This document shows positions 12,101 to 22,866 of a stretch of DNA of 64,000 nt, one piece after another. The stretch is from positions 22,349,329 to 22,413,328 of the forward strand of contig OX638369.1 in the NCBI GenBank assembly GCA_951812925.1. The letters are read 5' to 3'. Origin of the DNA: Calliopum simillimum. Taxonomy: Eukaryota > Arthropoda > Insecta > Diptera > Lauxaniidae. Below the pieces are notes generated by a model. The model was not told where the DNA came from. It ran no database searches and saw nothing but the letters and a program-made list of their open reading frames with translations. Numbering within the stretch: the first letter of the stretch is position 1; every line of letters starts with the position of its first letter. Made by a program: the position numbers and the translations under genes.

Positions 12101-13108
12101 TTTTTATATCAAATGTCTATGTTCGTCAAAGCATTATTTTCGTTTGTCCAATTTATTTTTCTATGAAATGTATGTATTATTTTTCTTTGTCCAATATATT
12201 TTTCTATCAAATGTTCATGTTTGTCTAAGCATTATTTAAGTTTCTTCAATTTATTTTCCAATCAAATGTCCATGTTTGTCCAAGCATTGTTTTCATTTGT
12301 CCAATTTAAAATTTTTGTACATGCGAAGCATTTTAAAACTTGATTTTGAATTAACTTCAGACACAAAGTTGGATGAACGAACACAAAATGTTGGACAAAC
12401 ATGGGTATCCTTGGGAATTGGTTTCTCTTCTTTTCCAATCCCTTGAAACTATCGTCAAACTATATTTCTAGAATAAGTTTTGAATTAAGGATGGAAAAAT
12501 ACAAGAAACTGTGGACAACTGAGAATATTTTTTTTAAGTTTTTCCCGACCATTTGGCGCTTATTTCATATACCTCGAAATTTGTGCGAATTTTTTCATAC
12601 TCTACGATTTTTATTGACTCGTTCAGTGTCTTTTAATCTTTTTGGACAATTTTCGATACTTTTCGATAGTTTTGTAGTATATTTTGGAACTCTTCAATAT
12701 TTTTATAGCTTTTTTTGATTTCATTTTCGAAAAATCATACTAAATCCCTATATTTTAATTTTCTCTACAGAACTTTCCGAAGTATTATGGAGCATGGTGC
12801 TGCATAATGCCTTTGTCATGATCAAAGGTTATGGTGGTGTTGTATCAATTTGGATTATATTTTGGGCATGGTCTGCTCTAACGATATTTATTTTGGTACT
12901 GATTGAGGGTCTATCAGCCTTTTTACATACCTTACGTTTGCATTGGTAAGTTAAAAAAAAAAGTAAACAATTCGAATTTCATATTTTAATTAAAAATATT
13001 TCGTTTCATTGCAGGGTTGAATTTATGAGTAAATTTTATGAAGGTTTGGGTTATGGATTCACACCATACAGTTTTAGAGCAATATTGGATAGTGAAGAGC
13101 AGCAGTAA
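9185..13108 (+). CDS. Vha100: V-type H+-ATPase 100-kDa subunit a, five coding exons
   Basis: This is the membrane-embedded stator subunit of the V-ATPase proton pump. Coding exons are 9185-9301, 9368-11251, 11320-11572, 12771-12945 and 13015-13108. All introns are GT-AG and the frame closes at 840 aa, a normal family length. The start is [16 protein letters not shown]. The N-terminal cytosolic domain runs to about residue 390, then comes the first membrane block with FGDAGHG (about 409-415). Exon 3 holds a Gly/His-rich loop ([13 protein letters not shown]) and [13 protein letters not shown] with Arg742. Exon 4 ends LRLHW with Arg807. These two arginines correspond to yeast Vph1 R735 and R799, needed for proton transfer through the c-ring. 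The N-terminus resembles Drosophila Vha100-2/-4 more than -1, but I do not assign the paralogue. The start has a good Kozak context (CGCCATGG). Confidence 0.95.
11573..12770 (+). repeat. Third coding intron of Vha100 with a 55-b minisatellite
   Basis: The longest intron (1198 b; donor GTAAGT, acceptor TTCTCTACAG). From about 11890 to 12315 it holds seven to eight diverged copies of a roughly 55-b unit with the words ATCAAATGTCCATGTTCGTC and CGTTTGTCCAATTTATTTTT. The + strand frames seen across it are artefacts of the repeat. From 12320 to 12760 it is plain AT-rich intron. Confidence 0.7.
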
Positions 13109-13850
13109 AGTTTAACCAAAAAAACACACACACATAGACATTCATAGAAAAACACACGCACTCACACACATATTTCGAGTTTGAGGTCAACCAACATTTT
13201 GAAGAATGAGATGAATGAATAACATTAAAAATTATTTATGGCGCAAAGTATATTTTTATACTTACATATATACCATGCTCGAGTATATACGTATAAATTT
13301 AATTAAATGAGTTTAATTTTGTCAAAATTGTATGGAAGAGCTTGTATTTCATAAGAAAGTACATAATTCAACAAATATATAAACATACAAACAAATATAC
13401 ATAAGAGTTGTTATAATTATAGCATCTTTTGAAGCAAAAATATACTAGATTGCCCTTCATTTATAAGCACACACACACATAAACTCATTTTAATAACATT
13501 TGTTTGTGTTAACCTAAGTCATATTGCTGTGTAGGTAAATTAGAGTTGGCTATGGTAAGGTTTCTCTTTGGTTTGGGTCACATTAGGCAAAAGAGGATTT
13601 GAATTTCTTAAAGTTGGTTTGAGTTAACACCAAACATATGTGTGTTTATATCGTATGTATAATGTTACTGTTAATTCTGTTGTTTCCGTTAATTCAACAC
13701 AATATTACACGAAGCTGTTGTAGCTTCCTATGTTGCGGCAATATAATTATGTTGCTTTGACCCCAACTATACTTTAGCAGAAATGTTGCATGAGTCTTAG
13801 ATTTGCTCCATCAATATATTTTCATGCCCTTGATATTTCAGCTTAAGTTT
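13109..13850 (+). other. 3' untranslated and downstream region of Vha100
   Basis: Begins with A- and CA-rich sequence (ACACACAC near 13124). I found no AATAAA in the first 300 b; ATTAAA occurs at 13224 and 13302 and could serve as the poly(A) signal. The transcript end cannot be fixed from sequence. Confidence 0.4.
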
Positions 13851-13959
13851 GAATTCTTTACTAAGAGATTTATTATTCGGATGTTGCATATTTGAACACT
13901 TTTTTTATCAAAGTACTAAGACTATGGGAATTCATCACTCAAACAAGACAGCTCGGATG

Positions 13960-14715
13960 AAATCTGATCGATACTTTGACAAAAGATATTGCCGTCAACT
14001 TTTCCCGAGAATTTGTCTGGCTAAAAAAATAAAGTTAGCCTTAAAAATAAGTTTTTTGGGATTATCGAGAAAAATTAAAAGTTTTTCGGAAAACGCTTTA
14101 CGCTTCTGATTAGCTTGAAAATAGCTCAAAATTCCAACGACAAAAGATATTGTCGTCAACTATTAACTAGGATTTATATGGCAGAGAAAACTAAGTTAGC
14201 CAAAACTATAGGTTTTTGGGGATTTTCCGGGAGTGTTGAGATGTTATGAGAAAACGTTTTTCAATCAAAATTAGCTCAAAGTTCCTATGGCAAAATACAT
14301 TGTCGTCATTTGTTTTTGTCGATTTATCTGGCTGGAAGAATAAAATTAGCTACGGTTTAGAGTTTAGGTTTATGCATAAGATAAGCTCGAAAATTTTGTT
14401 ACCAATTTTTCCCAAGAGCCATATAAAAGTTATTTGTGTTTTTCCGGGAAAATTTTAAGTTTTCTCAAAAATACTTTTCACTCCGCACTAGCTCCAAACT
14501 AACTCGAAATTTCTCTACCGGAAGAATTTATTGTCCTGTGGATTCGTCTGGGTGAAAAAATAAAGTTCGCCATACAGAACCATTTTTCCTGATTTTCTGG
14601 GAAATGGAAAATTTCTTAGACAGCTCGAAACTACTGTTGAAAAGCTCGAAAAAAGCTCAAAGATTCTAATCCAAAAACAGTCGAATCTCATCGCAGCTGT
14701 CGTCAACTAATGAAA
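13960..14715. repeat. Diverged 150-230-b direct repeats
   Basis: Words such as GACAAAAGATATTG(C/T)CGTCAACT, TCTGGCTAAAAAAATAAAGT and TTTTTGGGGATTTTC recur around 13978, 14140, 14292, 14520 and 14690. Unit length varies and the copies are heavily mutated. Several short frames cross it but none is conserved between units, so I treat them as non-coding. Confidence 0.5.
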
Positions 14716-14899
14716 TGATGCGTTGAAGAAAACAAGAAAACTACCATCGATTAATTAACGATGGATCCGTTTAAAACATGCCCGTTGGTATCAGCAAAAA
14801 TTCTATATTTTCTGTTCCTTAGAATCTGAAACGAAGAGTTCTATTCGGAAGATTGGATAGTAAGTATTCTAATTAAACTGCAACAAGAAAAGACATTAT

Positions 14900-15513
14900 C
14901 AGTTCAAAAGTGATAAGAGATTAGGGATTGAATAAGAAGAAGGTTAGGTAGTGTTTCATAAAATTGACTGCAAAAATATTTCAAGGCTCCAAGATGTATT
15001 GTACAAAAAACAAAACTTGAAAAGGTGTTACCTTTGGCCGCGCCAAATTTTAAATACCCTACTTTGCAGTGTTTTGAAAATTTTACTAGAACGGAATATG
15101 CCACGCTCTTTTATCTGAGTTCACTTAGTTTTCGCTCATAGCTAGTACTTCATGATCTTAGTATTTGCGTGAAATTTAGCGTCATTATATCGAAAAACGA
15201 TTTCCGTATAGCATTTTGAAGCTGTTGCTTATATGGAAGGCGCCACGCCCCCATTTCTGAGATTGCTTAGTATTTATTTAAAGGCTGCACCTATCGTCAC
15301 TAGTATTCATGCGTGTTTCAGTTACGTTTTAAATATTTTTGTTATGGGCAGTAGGCGTGTCCTTTAACCGATTTCACTCATTTTTAATCTCACGTGCTAA
15401 ATTTTAAGACGGAGGCAATGTTTGAAAATTCTCGTGAAAAGTATTTTAATGGACAGACAGACAGACGGATATGACTATATCGACTCAGTAGGTACCGCTG
15501 ATCAAGAATATAT
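14900..15513 (+). repeat. Interspersed repeat (CACGCC family), left part, interrupted at 15513
   Basis: Contains GGTGTTACCTTTGGCCGCGCC, GGAAGGCGCCACGCCCCC and the GACAGACAGACAGACGGATA to GATCAAGAATATAT segment that other copies (35040-35840) carry in the same order. The copy stops at GATCAAGAATATAT (15513), and its expected continuation ATATATACTTTTCCATAC appears only at 16696. The intervening 1.18 kb is therefore an insertion. Confidence 0.65.
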
Positions 15514-16695
15514 GGGTAAATCTCCGAAAAATGTAGCAAAACATGCACTTTTTTTGTCCCCACCTATTTTTTTTTTATTTTTTTATTACTTACAGGTATA
15601 GAATATAATTGCTATAGCTTCAGAAAAATTTTCAAAATATGAACACAAACTTTCAGGGTTGCCATATGTTATTTTTTTGAAGTTTCGCTTAAGCAAGCAA
15701 GATTTAAATAAAATTTTAGTCTCAAAACGCTCAAAATTAACTTTTGAAAAATCCAACAAAAATTTTTAGGGTTGCCACATTGTTTTGTACTATTTTAGAA
15801 AAGTTTATCTGAGCGTTTCCGAGACCAAAAATTTCAATTTAGTCAAAAAACATAAAAATCAAATAAGATTATCGAAAATAACCAGGTGGCAACACTAAAA
15901 GTTTATGATAGATTTTTGAAAAGTTTATTAAGTGTTTTAAGACTATATTTAAATTTTATTTTTTTTTTTTCAAATAAATGTTTTACGCAAAAGTAACGTC
16001 AAAAACCGGGTGGCAACGGTGAAAGCTTTGTAAAGTTTTAAAAATGTTTAACTGAGCCTTTCTGAAACCAAACTTACTAAAAAAACCAGGTGGAGGGTTA
16101 CTAAGCGGAGAATGTTGAAATGTTGCAAGAACGATGGTGAATGACGGAGTGACGGAGAGTGACGAAATATTGCAAAAATAGTAATATCACAATGAAAATA
16201 GCATTTGTTTTTTTTTTTAAGTTGAAACTGTTGGATAGTCGCTCTAATTGTTATTGATTTAAGTATATAAAGATAAAATAATATATGTATTAATATAAAA
16301 AAAAACTTACGCGGAGAATGATGCACACTTGCGTTCTATACAAAATCTTTCAACTTTTTAAAAAAACAACACACGATTACTCAATATCGAAAATCCAAAA
16401 CTGACTGAGCTGAAAAAACATTGAATCTCCTCTTTTTTTTCACTTTCAGTTCTCTATTTATAAGGAACGGGCAAAGTAAGTGCACTAAGAAGAGTTAAGA
16501 GACAGAACGGAGAATGAGTTTTTAACAATATATGCTATAATTTCATTGTAAAATATTAAAAACTATTTTTTGAAGATTTTCGTGTCGAAGCTCTGGTTAA
16601 GTATCTGTATTAAATAGTTAAGATATCAAATTTTAAATGCAAACATGGTTTTGAGCCTCGAGTCATTGAATGGTACATTTTTTGAAGAATCACCC
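15514..16695 (+). mobile_element. TIR element with internal GTTGCCAC satellite, copy 1
   Basis: Starts GGGTAAATCTCCGAAAAATG and ends with the inverted counterpart CATTTTTTGAAGAATCACCC, an imperfect TIR of about 22 b. It lies between ATATAT flanks inside a host repeat. The interior carries (G)GTTGCCAC-type motifs at 15658, 15771, 15886, 16009 and 16087 about 115 b apart, the last three inverted relative to the first two. It also carries a CGGAGAATGA-rich segment (16100-16330). No open frame encodes a transposase. A second, longer copy lies in the opposite orientation at 37375-39125. The class is unknown. Confidence 0.7.
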
Positions 16696-16815
16696 ATATA
16701 TACTTTTCCATACCCGCGACGCCTCCATATCTACTTACGTTACAAAACGGTTGGACAACGTAAAGAAAAGTACCCCAGGTGTAGGATATAAAAAAAGTGC
16801 TAGCTAGGGCCATGT
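16696..16815 (+). repeat. Interspersed repeat, right part of the interrupted copy
   Basis: ATATATACTTTTCCATACCC, ACGCCTCC, TACGTTACAAAACGG and GTGTAGGATATAAAAA match the 3' portion of the copy ending at 35835 (GCCACGCCTCC...GTGTAGGGTATAAAAA). It completes the repeat broken at 15513. Confidence 0.6.
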
Positions 16816-16822
16816 TTAAGTG

Positions 16823-18605
16823 CTAACCCATTCCCCGCCAGTGATGTCATACGGCACAATTAAAACGCATTAACCGAATGTACACCAAAATCTTTTTGTA
16901 ACTTTTTCGCGCAGGCTTGTTATTTTTTATGTACGTAGAAATGTTTGATCTATCATTTGATGCATTCCATGCATAAATATTCCATCAACTTTTCAAGCGT
17001 GACAGAAGAGAAAGTGATCATTGAAAAATTATTCGAAAAAAATCGATTATGGCATCGAGACGTCGGCGAGTTGCAAAAAATTATTCATTTGTATTTCGAT
17101 TTTGAAAAAAGTAATTATGCCAAATTGAAGAGTAATGCAGTAGTTTCTAAAGTGCATTTATAATTTTCCATAAGTTGTTTCTTACTAAGTGATAGGCCTG
17201 AATAGATTTTAAGTGTGCCATATGGCATCACTGGCGGGAATCGCTTATGAAAAAATTTAACGCGTAGACCAAAGGTGTCATCATCACAGGATTTGCTCTT
17301 GAGAAGGGTAGGTATAGATAAGGCAGAATAATTTCCATTTATTTCAATATTTTCAATTCATAAACAATTTATATGGGGAAAATATCTACCTGGGGGGTTT
17401 GAACACCAAAAACCCCACCCCGTGGGAATGGGCCTTGGTGTTTTTTTTTAATCAAGATGTGCTGTAAATGATTGTGGATGCATCTAACTATTGGGATTAT
17501 GCTTATCTTTGGTTACAATGTTTGTAGTTAGTCGTGAAGATTATTGGATCATTAAAGGCATGATTTCTGCTGGCATGGCTCGAAATAGTTTCAATCAAAA
17601 ACGCCGTTTTATTCACTTTACACTGAAAAGACACATTGATCCCTTTCATCCTGAGCATCATTTGATGAATCCATGACACCGTATTTCGGACTGCTCTCCT
17701 GCAAACAGTTTATTCGAACCAAACTTCTACGATTTAGATACATTGCATGGTATCTGAACACTCTTAGAGGGTATTTGGTGTCCTTTGGTATTTACCGAGG
17801 AAAGTATTGTTGTATTCACTTTGTGGCAGCTCTATTACAAATGATCAACGCTCTTCCTGACGAAGTTTATGCCCTCCTATTCCACTTTTACTTCGATAAT
17901 TTATTAACTGGAATCCCAGTTTTAAATTATTTGCAAAGCCTAGGCTACAATGTAACGGGAACCATAAGAGGTATTGCAATTCTCGCAACTGCCCACTTCC
18001 TGTAAAGACATCATGAAAAAAAACCATTATAATTGCGTTTTAGTTTCTTCTACTTCACATGGAAGAGATCTAAAATCGTTAGCTACGCTCTTTTGTAGAA
18101 CAGAATGGAAGCGTATAATGGTCGAAAGTCTAAAGGCAGTCGAACCATATAATTAATGTATGGAAGGAACTAATCGAATGGATCAAAATTCACGTTTTGA
18201 TGGAATCGCTCATTACGTTGGTGAATGTGATCGACGTAGATGTAAATATAAACCATGCAAAAACCAAATCTGAAATAGGTGCATAAGATGCGATGTAGAT
18301 TTATGCGTTAGATGTTTCATCAAATATCACACTACCGCCGATTATTATGCTAACTTACCATTTTTATTCAAAAAATATGTATGAATACGTGTAAAAGATA
18401 ACAGAGTTTTAAATAAAACTCAAAGTAAATTTTTTGCTAAGATGTTCCCGCCAGTGATGCCATATGGCATCAGGGCACCATGGAAAAATGGGGCGTGGTC
18501 GCTGAAAAAGCTAACCGGATTTGAACTTAAGAACCTTCTTTTACCCCCCAAACAAAAATTCACCATCAAATTCAAAAAAATAAGTGCTGGCGAGGAATGG
18601 GTTAA
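16823..18605 (+). mobile_element. Decayed piggyBac-type element
   Basis: The right end reads CGAGGAATGGG followed by TTAA (18602-18605). The left end is CTAA (16823-16826, one change from TTAA) followed by CCCATTCCCCGCCAG. The ends are imperfect inverted repeats beginning CCC, as in piggyBac elements. Subterminal motifs with the palindrome GATGCCATATGGCATC, or close variants, lie at 16831-16857, 17214-17240 (inverted) and 18445-18471 and are candidate transposase-binding sites. The region 16945-17163 has an open frame with no recognised similarity. Confidence 0.75.
17490..18383 (+). pseudogene. piggyBac transposase relic
   Basis: Pieces of a PGBD/DDE_Tnp_1_7-type transposase read in shifting + frames. 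They include FDESMTPYFG with the first catalytic Asp (17660-17690), the stretch CKQFIRTKLLRF, HFYFDNLLTGIPVLNYL with the second Asp (about 17885), VSSTSHGRDLK (18045), NRMDQN with the third Asp (18175), and a C-terminal Cys-rich segment, CIRCDVDLCVRCFIKYH (18280-18330). At least three frameshifts and several stops separate them. It cannot make a functional enzyme. The order and spacing match the family, where the C-terminal Cys domain contributes to DNA end binding. Confidence 0.8.
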
Positions 18606-20555
18606 ACATCAAAAAATGGGCAACTAATCGAAATCATGGGACTGCACTTCTTCGGGATGAACAAGTTTAACAAAGGGGCAATGTGGCGTGAAAGCAAAAT
18701 AATGTTACGAAAAATCAAAAATGAAGATAAGAAACAAGGGTAAACATTTGTAAGGTCCTGTTTGTGTAATAATTTGTAGCAAGTGACTAAACTCTGAACC
18801 ATATTGCGTAAAATGAGTTAAATCGTTAACAAATTACAAAAATAAGTAGAGTCTTGTTTTGAAATGTAATGTAATATTTAATACTCCATTTATTATCTAC
18901 TACGATAATACCAAACGAACATAATCAACATCGCTGTCTAAAAACAGAAAGCAACTGTAATAGCGCTTTAAGTTGAGCAGCAACAGCAATCACCATGGTT
19001 TTTGGCATTAGCATAAACTTTAGGAAACTCAAAACCCCAAAAGTAGGCTAACAGCATTAAGGTTGTTTTTGATTGGTTAATCATGTTTCCTTAATAAACC
19101 AGCGCAGCGTAGATAACTCACGCTCAAAGTTGTTGTTCGTTGATGGTTGCGTAGCGATTGTCATTATAATTGTTGTTTTAACAGCAGAAATGCAAGTGTA
19201 AGCACACGTATGTATCCGTATACGTATATGTTTCCTAATACAAACACACAAAACAACGACTACTGTTCTGAAGGCATATGCTTAAGCTTAATTGCGTCCT
19301 TTCGAGCGCACTTTAAGGCATGAAATATGCAACTCACATCTACATGCAACATTTTATGGTATACGAGTAATACCATGGGATTTGTTATGCTCATAAAGTT
19401 AATTTTAATGGAATATGTCTAAGGTTTAAAGTTGAGTTGTGCAAATATTAATCATTTTTATAACACTTCAAACTCCAATGCGCAAACTACATGTTAATGC
19501 CGCAATATTAATTTTGTAGTAGTTAAGAAGGGTTAAGATTATGTAAAATAATGCGCTTAAGTTAGATATACTATAACATATGACCTACCTTTTAACTAAC
19601 AAAGGTAGGATGAAAGGTATAATTGTGGGTTAAAATCTGTAGTGAAGCAAAGTGTGCAAGTTATAGGATACTTTTAATTAAACATTAATTAAATTACATA
19701 TTAACGAATTTTTAGCATAGGACCTTTTGAATTATCAAAATATTTCAATGAATAAATTGGTATATTAACATATCAGCTATGGGTTAAAGTAACAAAATGG
19801 CCACAATTTCTCAATTTGATATTGTAATAAAATAAGTTTTTGTTAGTTTGAGACTTGACCTTTATTTTTTTCTTTATCAAAAATATTTTAGTTCAATGTA
19901 AAAATCCATAATCTGTAGGGTTTCAAAAGCTCAATTCATGCAATGTCACAACAACTGCAGCAATTTAAACCTATTTGATATAAATTAAATTTAAATTGTA
20001 AATATCATTTCTTTTATTTTTTCATATCTACACATAATATTTTGCATACGAGTTAATAAAAACAAATAGAAATTGCAAAAGATTTTGTCAGCTGATATGC
20101 CGCAAGTTATTTGCATATAATTTTTGTTTAATATATTTTTAAAAATGTCATTTGAAGCTTTCAGATAAAAAAAGGATAACATAAATACATTATATATTGG
20201 GTCACTAAACAATAATGCGTTAAAGTTAAAAAAAAAAAAAAAAATTTTATAACAGTAGGTATGTCATTAAAACATATTTTTATAAAATTTTTAGCTGAAA
20301 AAACTGTTTTCACTTGAGGTTAATTGAATACCTACGGTGCGAGAATTATTGTCATCAAAATTTAACCGAACAAAACAATTGAATTTTCAAACACATATGT
20401 GAGTATCCAAAAGCTGGATTGAACTTCCTATAGCGCGCCATCTGGAAAATTTTTGGAAGCTCGGAAAATCATTTTACCACAGTTACATATGACCGTTTCC
20501 ATCTCAATTCTTATTTTCCGAAAAGAAAAATTAACAAAATTTATTTTGAATAAAA
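18606..20555. other. No gene seen
   Basis: AT-rich intergenic sequence with no credible open frame, TIR pair or tandem repeat. A poly-A run lies at 20229-20243. Confidence 0.45.
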
Positions 20556-20559
20556 AAAC

Positions 20560-21435
20560 TATTGCCTCCAAGCACAAATCTAGTCCAAGAGAGCTATTTA
20601 AGCAATAGAAAATTCCAAGTAAAATACAAAAGCTTCACGTCCAGAAGTTATCCAATAAACGCCGGAGTCCCTCAAGGAAGCGTACTAGGTCCGTTTTTAT
20701 ATCTTTTGTATACTTCTGACCTTCCAACTTCAGAAAATGTGCATACATCAACATTTGCAGATGATACGGCACTTTTAAGTATTCATGATGATCCAAACTT
20801 AGCATCACAATCCCTACAAAACCATATCAAAAATATTAAAACTTGGCTCTTAAACTGGAGAATAAAAGTTAATGAATCAAAGAGTACTCAAGTGACATTC
20901 GCACTAAAACAAGGAAACTGCCCTCCAATCACTATTAACAATCTTACAATTCCCCAGAAAAACGATCCTAAGTATCTAGGTATCCACCTTGGCAGAAGAC
21001 TAACTTGGGCCCGACGCATAGAGGCAAAAAAAGTTCAAATAACTATAAAACTCCACAAAATGCATTCGTTATTTAACACAAATAGCAAAATGAGCTTGGA
21101 AAACAAAGTGCTGTTATACAAAGTATTATTAAAGCCAATTTGGTCTTATGGAATCCAGCTTTGGTGCACAGTCTCAACCTCAAACATAGATAAAATTCAA
21201 CGCTTACAATCAAAAATCCTCCGAACTATCACAGGAGCACCATGGTACATGAGAAATTGAAATATCCACAGGGACTTAGAAGTCCCACTAGTAAATGAAG
21301 AAATGAGTAAATACTTTAGTAGATACAGTTCCGCACTTCGATCACATTCAAATGCTCTCGGAAGGGATTTACTAAACCGACATTATCGGAAACAATTAAT
21401 GAAGAAAGACTCACAAGATGTCGGAATCATATGAC
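20560..21435 (+). pseudogene. 5'-truncated jockey-type LINE, reverse transcriptase C-terminal part
   Basis: The frame from 20562 reads QESYLSNRKFQVKY, then INAGVPQGSVLGPFLYLLY, then TFADDTALLS (the YADD-type catalytic motif, here FADD). The thumb follows (DPKYLGIHLGRRLTW) and the jockey-type tail APWYMRN. A TGA at 21258 interrupts the frame, but it continues without a shift as NIHRDLEVPLVNEEMSKYFS to 21435. Endonuclease and fingers are missing, so the copy is 5'-truncated, as is usual after incomplete target-primed reverse transcription. No ORF1 is present. It is a dead copy. Confidence 0.88.
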
Positions 21436-22204
21436 ACAACTCACCAGTTTTATCTACAAAAATTGTCCAATCCTCCAATTTCCACTTTTTAAAAATTATA
21501 CATTAACTATGAATTCAAGAACTTTTTAAAAACAAGTGTTACTTTAGATTAGAAACATTTGAAATGAATATGCTTTGACACGCTGAAGTTCCATGCCCAT
21601 AACTTGGAAAAAAAATGTGTTTCCGTGAAACTTATAATGAGAAGTCTTCAAACTGAGCACTTTGAACAGCTCTGTGAATTTTTATAAAAATCTTAGAACC
21701 CAAGTGCAAATTTCGAAAAATTTGAGTTGGAAAGCGTCTCCTAGAAAAAACTTTTTATTTCAAACTTTTAGCATATTCTGTGATCTTTCTAATAATGTAT
21801 TTAAGTAGTTTATAGGATAATGAACGATTTTGCAAAATTCTGGACATTTAAAGTTTAGTATGAAGAAAGATCCAATTAACATACGCTTTTATAATTTTTT
21901 TTGAAATCCTCGTCAATACTCCTTAAATTTCGTAGCACATTTATTACACCTACTAGCTTTTTAATTTGAGGTCGGAAAGAAATTCTTTTCTATATAACAC
22001 ACGGTTATTTGAATGCGTTGTGCGGCATATAAGCACTTTCCAGCTGAAGAACGTGAACATTATAGCTCTAAAGTAGCACTATAATTAGTGCCAACTTTAA
22101 AAGCAGGCAAAGTCCTGGTTTCAAAATGCATTCAAAAAATACACAAAACCAACGTGACAAAAATCGAAGAAGTCTTCCAGCCTTTTCAAAGAAAAGTAAA
22201 AATT
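21436..22204. other. No gene; contains a short repeat shared with 1553-1632
   Basis: 21655-21735 repeats the words ACTGAGCACTTTGAACAG, TTTTTATAAAAATCTTAGAA and GCAAATTTCGAAAAATTTGA found at 1553-1632. Nothing else recognisable. Confidence 0.45.
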
Positions 22205-22216
22205 CATCGTAACAAG

Positions 22217-22525
22217 TCAGAATATGGTGCCAGAATAGCGAAGTTGGTTCGGGTTTTTTCAGAAATCAGCAATTATACTGAAAAATTTGAGATTTTTTTC
22301 AGCATTATTTCTGATTTCTGAAAAAACTCGAGCCAACTGCGCTATTCTGACACCATATTCGGACTCAGCGACCCCGAAAACATAAAGTTCAGGTGGTCTG
22401 ATCGTTCGCGCAGGGAATTTTTTTTTTTTGTAGTCCTGTGCACAGGCCAAAAAAAAAAAAAAAAGTACCATGCGCGAAAGATCAAACCACCTGAACTTTA
22501 TGTTTTCGGGGTCGCTGAATCTGAA
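22217..22525. repeat. Double foldback: two adjacent long inverted repeats
   Basis: Arm pair 1: GTCAGAATATGGTGCCAGAA (22217) to about 22275, against the inverted sequence ending CACCATATTCGGAC at 22364. Arm pair 2: CAGCGACCCCGAAAACATAA (from 22366) through GTTCAGGTGGT to about 22412, against its inverse at 22470-22518 ending TTTTCGGGGTCGCTG. The loop of pair 2 contains poly-T and poly-A runs. No transposase is present. The 109-aa minus-strand frame across it is a by-product of the palindromes. Confidence 0.7.
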
Positions 22526-22778
22526 CTGAAATGAAGTTTTGGTCTTGAAGATTATCGTGACCACAAGGAGAAAACAAATAGTTAGCACTGCTCTATTTTA
22601 CTAGAATTTCAAGACAATATAGTGAAAACTTCCCAATATAATAAATTTTACCTCGCTGTTCTAGTAAATTCATAACTTTCGAAAACTTACAGTGTAGTAA
22701 TTTTTTTATTTATTGTACCATAGCGTAAAGCTCAAACAAAAAAAAAAAAAAAAAAACAAACACACAAAACCTTACTGA

Positions 22779-22866
22779 TACTACTTGGATTTGAACCTGG
22801 CGCCGTCCGTTTGCTTTCAATTACAAAATTGTTAGACCTCTACACCACTGACCTATATGATGATGA
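22779..22866 (-). other. tRNA-like sequence (A and B box)
   Basis: On the minus strand TAGGTCAGTGGTGTAGAGG resembles an A box, and GGTTCAAATCC is a near-perfect B box about 50 b further on. They are separated by a potential short stem CAATT/AATTG. An acceptor stem cannot be closed convincingly. It is a tRNA pseudogene or the head of a tRNA-derived SINE. Confidence 0.4.
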
